From Nemopilema nomurai (lineage: Eukaryota; Cnidaria; Scyphozoa; Rhizostomeae; Rhizostomatidae), in assembly GCA_003864495.1 (NCBI GenBank), contig ML133442.1:1181731-1245730 (forward strand): a DNA stretch of 64,000 bases, read 5' to 3'. Each line of letters starts with the position of its first letter. Within the stretch, counting starts at the first letter, position 1. Positions 58,410 to 64,000 of this stretch are shown here, piece by piece. The notes beneath the pieces are model-generated. The model saw nothing but the letters and a program-made list of their open reading frames with translations, was not told the DNA's origin and did not search any database. Position numbers and translations under genes: made by a program.

Positions 58410-59407
58410 CTATATCAGTTTATCAGTAAAACCGACCAACCCATTCATTCTGCCATTGTTGATGCGCTTTCTCCAATTGTCTCTAATTGGCACGCAGTGG
58501 TTGTGATAGACCTTCAGCACTAAGCACGAATTTAAGACCTTGTACTTCAGTCGATTTTGGAATATCCAGAGAAGTACGTTTTCCATCCCATGTGTATTTG
58601 GTGGAACATTTAGCTGTTTCAGTTGATCCTTTTCGAACATGCTGTTATGAATGTGAAGTGCAAATGCATCATGGCTACCAATGTAAGACATACCAGTCCA
58701 CAATGCGCGGAACTTATTGCTGCACTGCAGTTCACAGGGTGCCTGGTCAGAGCATACATCAGGCGATTGTTTCTTAACACTGTATGGTTTACTTTCTCCC
58801 AGCCCTCCCCTAGATAGTTGTCTTGGTGAAGCGCAATGACAGTCTTTCCCTTCAAGTATTTCGTAGCATAAACGAAAGAGTCCTTGACTGTAGGTGACTG
58901 GCTATTCCTGTGTATTATCAGCTTATGGATGGATTTCATTTTCAACATTAGCAATCGCTCCACAGTCTCATTTCGAAAAACCAGCAAATGAACGTAAGCA
59001 ACCAGTTCATTATTGAGATTTCGCTGAAGACAGTGGAAGATTTCTGACATTCTTGCTTCAATTTCCTCATCTGTTGGGAACAATCCGTTTATTCGCAATC
59101 CTCTTCTAACGTCTTTGTGATCAAATGGGACAAAGTTTGTGACAAGATGAAACAGTCCTGGCTCATCGTTACCCAGTAGGTGTTGGGTCGCTTCACTATC
59201 GGCTGGTGACATTCTTGGGCGATCTATGTCTTGTGAAGATAGGAACGAGGTAGCAATCCATTTGTTAGCAGCCGTTTTCCTTATGGCAAAGGATTTTAAT
59301 CGTCCGAAATGTGGATTAAGCCCAGAAATGGCATGATAAAAATAAACTGGTACTATAGAGAAAAGCACGACCCCACTAAAACATTTTAGTAGCTTTCCAG
59401 CCATCAC
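58410..59407 (-). pseudogene. Glycosyltransferase-like copy B, inverted and frameshifted
   Basis: Reading from ATG 59407, 237 codons follow the intact copy A closely from DRPRMSPADSE onward (same HQDNY, ALTRH). Then the frame breaks at about 58696: copy A has GGACCTGGTATG where this copy has GGACTGGTATG. The remaining 95 codons (MSYIGSHDAFALHIHN to the stop at 58410) are intact in the next frame. By eye there are about 20 substitutions in about 270 shared residues. The first ~60 residues are different, although they still encode a signal anchor (residues 12-25). If the missing base is an assembly error, the gene would be functional; it is otherwise well preserved. Confidence 0.8.
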
Positions 59408-61440
59408 TATTCTAGCTGCTGGCTCTTCTCTTTGCTTTGTGCTAACACCGAATCGGCACCAAAAAGCGGATTACAGGCGAGCACTTACATCATATTGATC
59501 ATATTCGCATTCAACGTTTAACGACACCTCTGTCAAAGCTCCTTTACATTTTGCACACAACATTTTCAATAGAAATAACTGGTCCTTTTCTACGAAGATT
59601 GTTATTACATGTCTTCTCACTGACTAGGCTGCATTATTGAAGTGTTAGCATGAAATTTTGCACACTTTAACATTGCCTTTAAGTGCAATGTTTAGAATGA
59701 GTTACCTGCCCCCATCCAAAGAGGTCTCTACAAAAAGGTTCGTTCCCGGATGGATTTTCTGTTTCCTACCCCACCAGTAACATACTCCTAGGTGCCTAAT
59801 TGCTGTCCTGTCCTCGCTAATTAATTTTTGAAAATTTTTCCAATAATTTGTTCTGCTGATAAGGCTACTTCATAATTTTGAAACCCCGGTAATCGGAACT
59901 CCCCGCCAATTAATTTTATGCAAAAATCCTACCCCCCCCCTTTGTTAACTCTGACCCCCAGGCAATTAGGCACCTAAGACTTTTTCCTAATTAGTTCCTG
60001 ATGAATAATGATTGGTTAGCAACTTATAAATTGGCATCAGATGGATTTGGTATCGGCTGCTGGTGTTAATAGCTGGCAATTTATTTGACAACCAAGGTAT
60101 AACAGGCATGTAGCCATGGCAGTATGCCCCATTTATAATGCTATATGCAAGCCAAAGTAACTCTAGAATCACATGTTTTGATGTTAAGATTTACAATGAA
60201 GGTGTTATCCCCCATCTTGAATAAATTAGCATCACCAATTACTTGTTATGTTTTTGGCGGGAACGACCCCGTTTGTTCAGATGTCCTTATGAAACAGGAG
60301 GTATAGCATGAAAATTGTGTCTGAATTTCTCCCAGTTGTTTGTCTCCTTAGTATCTTTTTGTGGTTCGAGGCCATAACAGTGGTAACAGGATTATTTAGA
60401 ACCTCGCGTCATTTATCAACCGCAACTATTTTGAGGTTGAGTGTATTTTCTCGCTTGAAGAAGTTTTCAGGAGCTGATGCTGGACCGGACTTGGCTAAAG
60501 AATTTTGAACGCTGTTGTACTATTGCTGCAAAAGGATTATCTAGTTATGGCAATTCAATTGGAAACCCAATTAGTATGTATGGTGACTAGGGAAATAAAG
60601 TGAGGAAATTTAATTGAGGAAGTATATTGGGGAAATAAAAACACTAATAAAGTAAACTGTTTTTTAAAACATAACCAGTGGACCTCAACCCTACCTTTCT
60701 TTTACAGGCAACAGAATCAAGAAATTTTTTAACCTATCTCCGGCTGCAATTTTAAAAATTCAAATCTTCCTCATTACTAACTCAAGAAAGGACTTTTTTA
60801 CAATCACTTTCATTGTTAATAATTAGAATTATTAGCAAAGTTTCCTCAAATATGACATTAACAGGCAAAACCTTCCTACGGCATAGAGCCATCATTCTTT
60901 CTGGATTGTGACAGGCACATTCAAAAGACGAATAATTTTCTGAAATAATTTTTCCAAAGTTATTTGAAAATGCAATTGAGTGTTGCATTGCCAAAAGAAA
61001 TTGGCATTCAATTGTTGGAAATCGTAAATTTTATTAGTAGCTAGTTCTTTGTCAAACAGTTAGACTGTAACATTCTACAAAAAAACACGATTTTTGAATG
61101 AAGTGAAAGGCAGTGTTTGAATTCGTTTGTGAAAGTGGGCAACTACATTGTTGTCATATTGATAAGTCCATTTAAGGGAAATTTCATATCTCGAAATCCT
61201 GATTATATAATTAATAAACCAAACTATTTGCCCAAAATATTACTTGCCTCCATTTTTACAAATTAAACATAAGAAGAATTCAATGTTTGCAATGCAATGT
61301 ATGAAGACTTCATCAGTGGCAGTAACTTTGAGAAAAGCTTCTCTCGAGTTAATCAAAGTCAGTACTCGCTTACAAACTGATTGATTAAGTCTTGAACTGA
61401 TTGGAAGATAGTGATGCTCTGGTAGTAATTCGATCGCCGA
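59408..61440. other. Intergenic region upstream of the GPCR genes
   Basis: AT-rich with no recognised gene, except the small open frame at 60308-60508 listed separately. Contains a C-run at 59932-59940. Confidence 0.5.
60308..60508 (+). CDS. Hypothetical small protein with hydrophobic N-terminus
   Basis: 66 codons. Residues 1-23 are hydrophobic (VVCLLSIFLWFEAI) like a signal peptide or anchor, followed by a basic, Ser/Thr-rich segment. AAATAAA signals occur at about 60592 and 60633. I do not recognise it; such frames occur by chance in AT-rich DNA, so it is only a candidate. Confidence 0.2.
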   Translation: MKIVSEFLPVVCLLSIFLWFEAITVVTGLFRTSRHLSTATILRLSVFSRLKKFSGADAGPDLAKEF

Positions 61441-62397
61441 ATGCGGATCCAGAGAAGCTTTCAACTATTGGGTATTATCGTCAAATTTTCATTAGGAGAC
61501 ATGCCACTGCATTGTGCATACAAAGGCCTTGTAATGGCTGGAAATGCATCTTTGATAGCTAACAGCTACGCGTGTGCCGCTTTCAGTCTTGTCCTTGCAG
61601 TACCAACGACCGCTCTGAATATTTCCTTCGTTTTAGCCGTTCTCAAATTGAATGACAAAGCAGAACCATACAATATTCTGATGATTAACTTAGCAGTAAC
61701 GGATCTCCTGAATGGAATTCTTTCGATGCCACTGCAATCCAGCCAATTGCTCTACATGGCCAAAACCAAAGAACCGTGCCGACTTTTCCTGATTGCTAGC
61801 ATTCCGTCTTTTCTGTTCGGGTTCGCCTCCCTTTTCACGGTATTCGCTATAGCAGCTGAGAGATACACCAATGTCTTCCATCCATATCTACATATTCAAA
61901 GGTTGACCACTGGCTCGCTGACGGTCATTGTAATCGGAATTTGGATTCTTTCAATCACTGCATCAGCTGCATATTTTCTGGATGAAGCATATCATCCTTT
62001 TATTGCATGTACTGGGATTGTGTGTTGCGCTCTGGCACTCTTCTGGTATGCAGCCATTATATTACGCGTCCGGAAAATCCGTCGACAGATAGAGGTGGAA
62101 GGAGAACGATTTGGTCAGCAAGGACTTACAGAAAGGAGCAGAAGTCTCTTCCTAGTTGGCGGGCTCATTTTCATTTCTCTCCTTCTTTCGTATGTCCCTG
62201 CTTTGGCAACTGCTTTACTTTTTGCTTCCGGGATTCAGAGTCATGCTTTTCATTTTGTTTACTGCTGGAACTTGCTGTTGATTCTTTCAAACTCTTTTGT
62301 TAATCCCATCTTGTCTTGCATTTTCCACCCAAATATCAGAAGGAACGTTATCAAGTTGTGGCCTTGTAGCCACAGTAAAGTGCAAGAGATTGTCTGA
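61441..62397 (+). CDS. Class A (rhodopsin-like) G-protein-coupled receptor, single exon
   Basis: 318 codons from the first ATG; the start at 61501 (Met21) or 61534 (Met32, just before GNAS) is more likely because class A receptors with short N-termini start near the first glycosylation site. Seven hydrophobic segments are visible. Landmarks: Asn60 in TM1 (TALNISFV), NLAVTDLL in TM2 (Asp88), Cys113 before TM3 and Cys190 in loop 2 (likely disulfide), ERY at 140-142 in place of DRY, Pro253 in TM6 without the CWxP motif, and NPILS (288-292) in place of NPxxY in TM7. These variants are common in lineage-expanded cnidarian orphan receptors. Ligand unknown. AATAAA follows 27 nt after the stop. A related gene starts at 63849. 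Confidence 0.85.
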   Translation: MRIQRSFQLLGIIVKFSLGDMPLHCAYKGLVMAGNASLIANSYACAAFSLVLAVPTTALNISFVLAVLKLNDKAEPYNILMINLAVTDLLNGILSMPLQSSQLLYMAKTKEPCRLFLIASIPSFLFGFASLFTVFAIAAERYTNVFHPYLHIQRLTTGSLTVIVIGIWILSITASAAYFLDEAYHPFIACTGIVCCALALFWYAAIILRVRKIRRQIEVEGERFGQQGLTERSRSLFLVGGLIFISLLLSYVPALATALLFASGIQSHAFHFVYCWNLLLILSNSFVNPILSCIFHPNIRRNVIKLWPCSHSKVQEIV

Positions 62398-62423
62398 TGA
62401 ACTAATCTGCAACATATTTTTTG

Positions 62424-62429
62424 AATAAA
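62424..62429 (+). terminator. Polyadenylation signal of the first GPCR gene
   Basis: AATAAA 27 nt after the TGA stop. Confidence 0.55.
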
Positions 62430-63848
62430 ATATTGCTAATGTATATTGAAATTCGGGTTTTCATTACTCTTTGCTACATTACAAGAGAGTTAACGACTTA
62501 TCTTATAGCACTGCTGGCTCTGGTTAACCTGCTTATTCTTAACCTCATTTTGATGCAACTTGAAGCAAATAAAAGCAAATTACAACTTGCTTCATTTTGC
62601 ATTTGCAGACGGGAGCTCAAGTTGGAAGTTTGTGTTCAGCTGCAACGTTTATGAAGTTAGGCTCTCTTCAGTTTGTTGAATCTGCAAATTTGTTCCATGA
62701 AAACACTTACGAGTAGATGAAATATGATTAGAACGACGAGAGGCGATAACATGTTTACATGGCCTATTTTTATCTAGGAGTAATGCTCATTGCATAACCA
62801 ACTTAATGTTGAGTTTTTGAGTGTCACAGTTGATAACAGATCAGCCTTTTCTACTCTTTGATAGAAAATATATTTTTACCAAAGCAAATGGAACTGGTTT
62901 CTTGCTTTTATGAGATCCACTAAACTGCTATTCTAATTGCTTTAGAATTCTCATATGCTTGGTGGCCATTGTCGACAGAAGCAAGACAAGTTAAAAAAGA
63001 ATGTCCAAAAGTGTTCAATAGTGTATATGGTATCACCATTTGAAGCTTCCATCTAGTTTGCTATGTGAAAGTAGTCAGCGGTTGAAATCGAGCTGGCGCT
63101 TTACAATGATGAGCTCTTCGAAGGGGGAATTTCGCTTCACATTGGGTCTTATCTCTGAAAATCAAGATTAAATTGAATAAAATTCACGCAAATAATCCGG
63201 CAACGGAGGATCTGATTAAGTCTATGCAAAAGATGCTAAGACCTGCTTGTGTGGTTTTAGTGACTCTATTTATCAACATACAGTAATCTAGATTTTATAT
63301 TTCCTACAGTTGTCTCAAGAAAAGCACAAAATTTCATAAATGCATTTGTAGACGGTAATTTTGTAATTACTTAAAGCAAATACGTCGTGCCGAGAAGAAT
63401 AGGCAATAGCAGCTGATTAAAAGCGTTTTATTCTTTAACCGTAATCACCTGCAGAAATTGAAGAGCCTGAAGATGGTGGGATCAAGGGCCTTTCTTTCTT
63501 AGACGCCGTTGAAACAGTTACCAATCGCGCGTGGTATATTCACAACCGTGTCTGAGAGCGGTAAAAGTAATTGCTTGCTTCGTACCAAATTGCTTTTTCC
63601 AACTGATGGCGTTGGCTGTAAAATCTGATGGCAAATGAACCACGAACCACGTGTTGCTTGGGCCTTCTTGTGTTGGCCTTCTTTGGATCAGCATCACCTT
63701 GGAAACAGTTGCGATAAACACAGCTTCACCCTGTTCTAAAGCTAGAAGCCATTGCGAAACTGGTTCTACATCGAATTATTGCGTCCAATTGCACGTGGTT
63801 TTAGCCTAAAAGTGAAGGCAACGTTCAACAGCGAATTATACAAACATT
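62430..63848. other. Spacer between the two GPCR genes
   Basis: AT-rich. No supported gene; a 67-codon minus-strand frame (63518-63721) has no recognisable domain. The last 300 bp should contain the promoter of the second receptor gene. Confidence 0.5.
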
Positions 63849-64000
63849 ATGCTACCCTGCGATATTTTGAGCTTGAATGTGCCGAATACAACATCAAGCA
63901 TCGCCAATTACTATGCTTGTGCTTCTTTCAATGTCCCTTTAGGGATATTATGTATACTTCTAAATGCAAGCCTCGTATTTGCCATTCTCACGTCGAGCGA
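63849..64000 (+). CDS. Second class A GPCR, 5' end only (cut by window edge)
   Basis: ATG at 63849 opens a frame running to the window end (50 codons). It has a short N-terminus with an N-glycosylation site (NTTS), then ANYYACASFNVPLGILCILL and NASLVFAIL, i.e. TM1 with its conserved Asn. ANYYACASF matches ANSYACAAF of the neighbouring receptor at the same place, so the two are tandem paralogues. Confidence 0.75.
   Translation, partial: MLPCDILSLNVPNTTSSIANYYACASFNVPLGILCILLNASLVFAILTSS

Noticed and set aside
63518..63721. 67-codon minus-strand frame between the GPCR genes
   Set aside because: No domain, no clear promoter or splice sites; consistent with chance.

Overview
This window is eukaryotic nuclear DNA: AT-rich, with many GT-AG introns, microsatellites and short DNA transposons. 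The gene content (a Polycomb Sex-comb-on-midleg homologue that keeps its FCS zinc finger, a full-length adenylate kinase 9, single-exon rhodopsin-like GPCRs in tandem) and the GTTTACACG-type MITEs suggest an anthozoan cnidarian, probably a stony coral. That assignment is inference; no marker gene fixes the species.

Layout. (1) 77-16969, minus strand: a complete 15-exon Scm/SCMH1-like gene (FCS finger, two MBT repeats, SLED, C-terminal SPM/SAM). I reconstructed it exon by exon with continuous reading phase; it gives 805 codons plus stop. A likely non-coding first exon lies near 18.07-18.2 kb. (2) About 18.6-20.8 kb, minus: a decayed hAT-type transposase (TTF-finger/DUF4371/hATC class), with an isolated acidic exon at 21.2 kb. 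(3) 24251-25228, plus: a single-exon type II membrane protein that looks like an uncharacterised GT-A-fold glycosyltransferase. (4) 27961-56833, minus: adenylate kinase 9 (AK9) in 31 exons, 1886 codons, with four P-loop kinase modules joined by Glu-rich linkers. Its 9.9-kb intron 7 contains a complete intronless STEAP metalloreductase gene on the same strand (45918-47384), a 3.2-kb TTAA-flanked transposon with a dead THAP domain (48715-51937), and several MITEs. (5) 58410-59407, minus: an inverted second copy of the glycosyltransferase-like gene, near-identical over most of its length but with a different N-terminus and a one-base deletion. (6) 61441-62397 and 63849-end, plus: two related class A GPCR genes in tandem, the second cut by the window edge.

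The genes do not form one pathway; they are ordinary neighbours in an animal genome. The points most worth checking are a perfect RFX X-box consensus about 150 bp upstream of the AK9 start codon, the sharply bounded inverted pair of glycosyltransferase-like genes 34 kb apart (gene conversion or recent partial duplication), the nested intronless STEAP gene, a probable GC-AG intron in AK9, and the TTAA/THAP transposon. No rRNA, intact tRNA or CRISPR array was seen.
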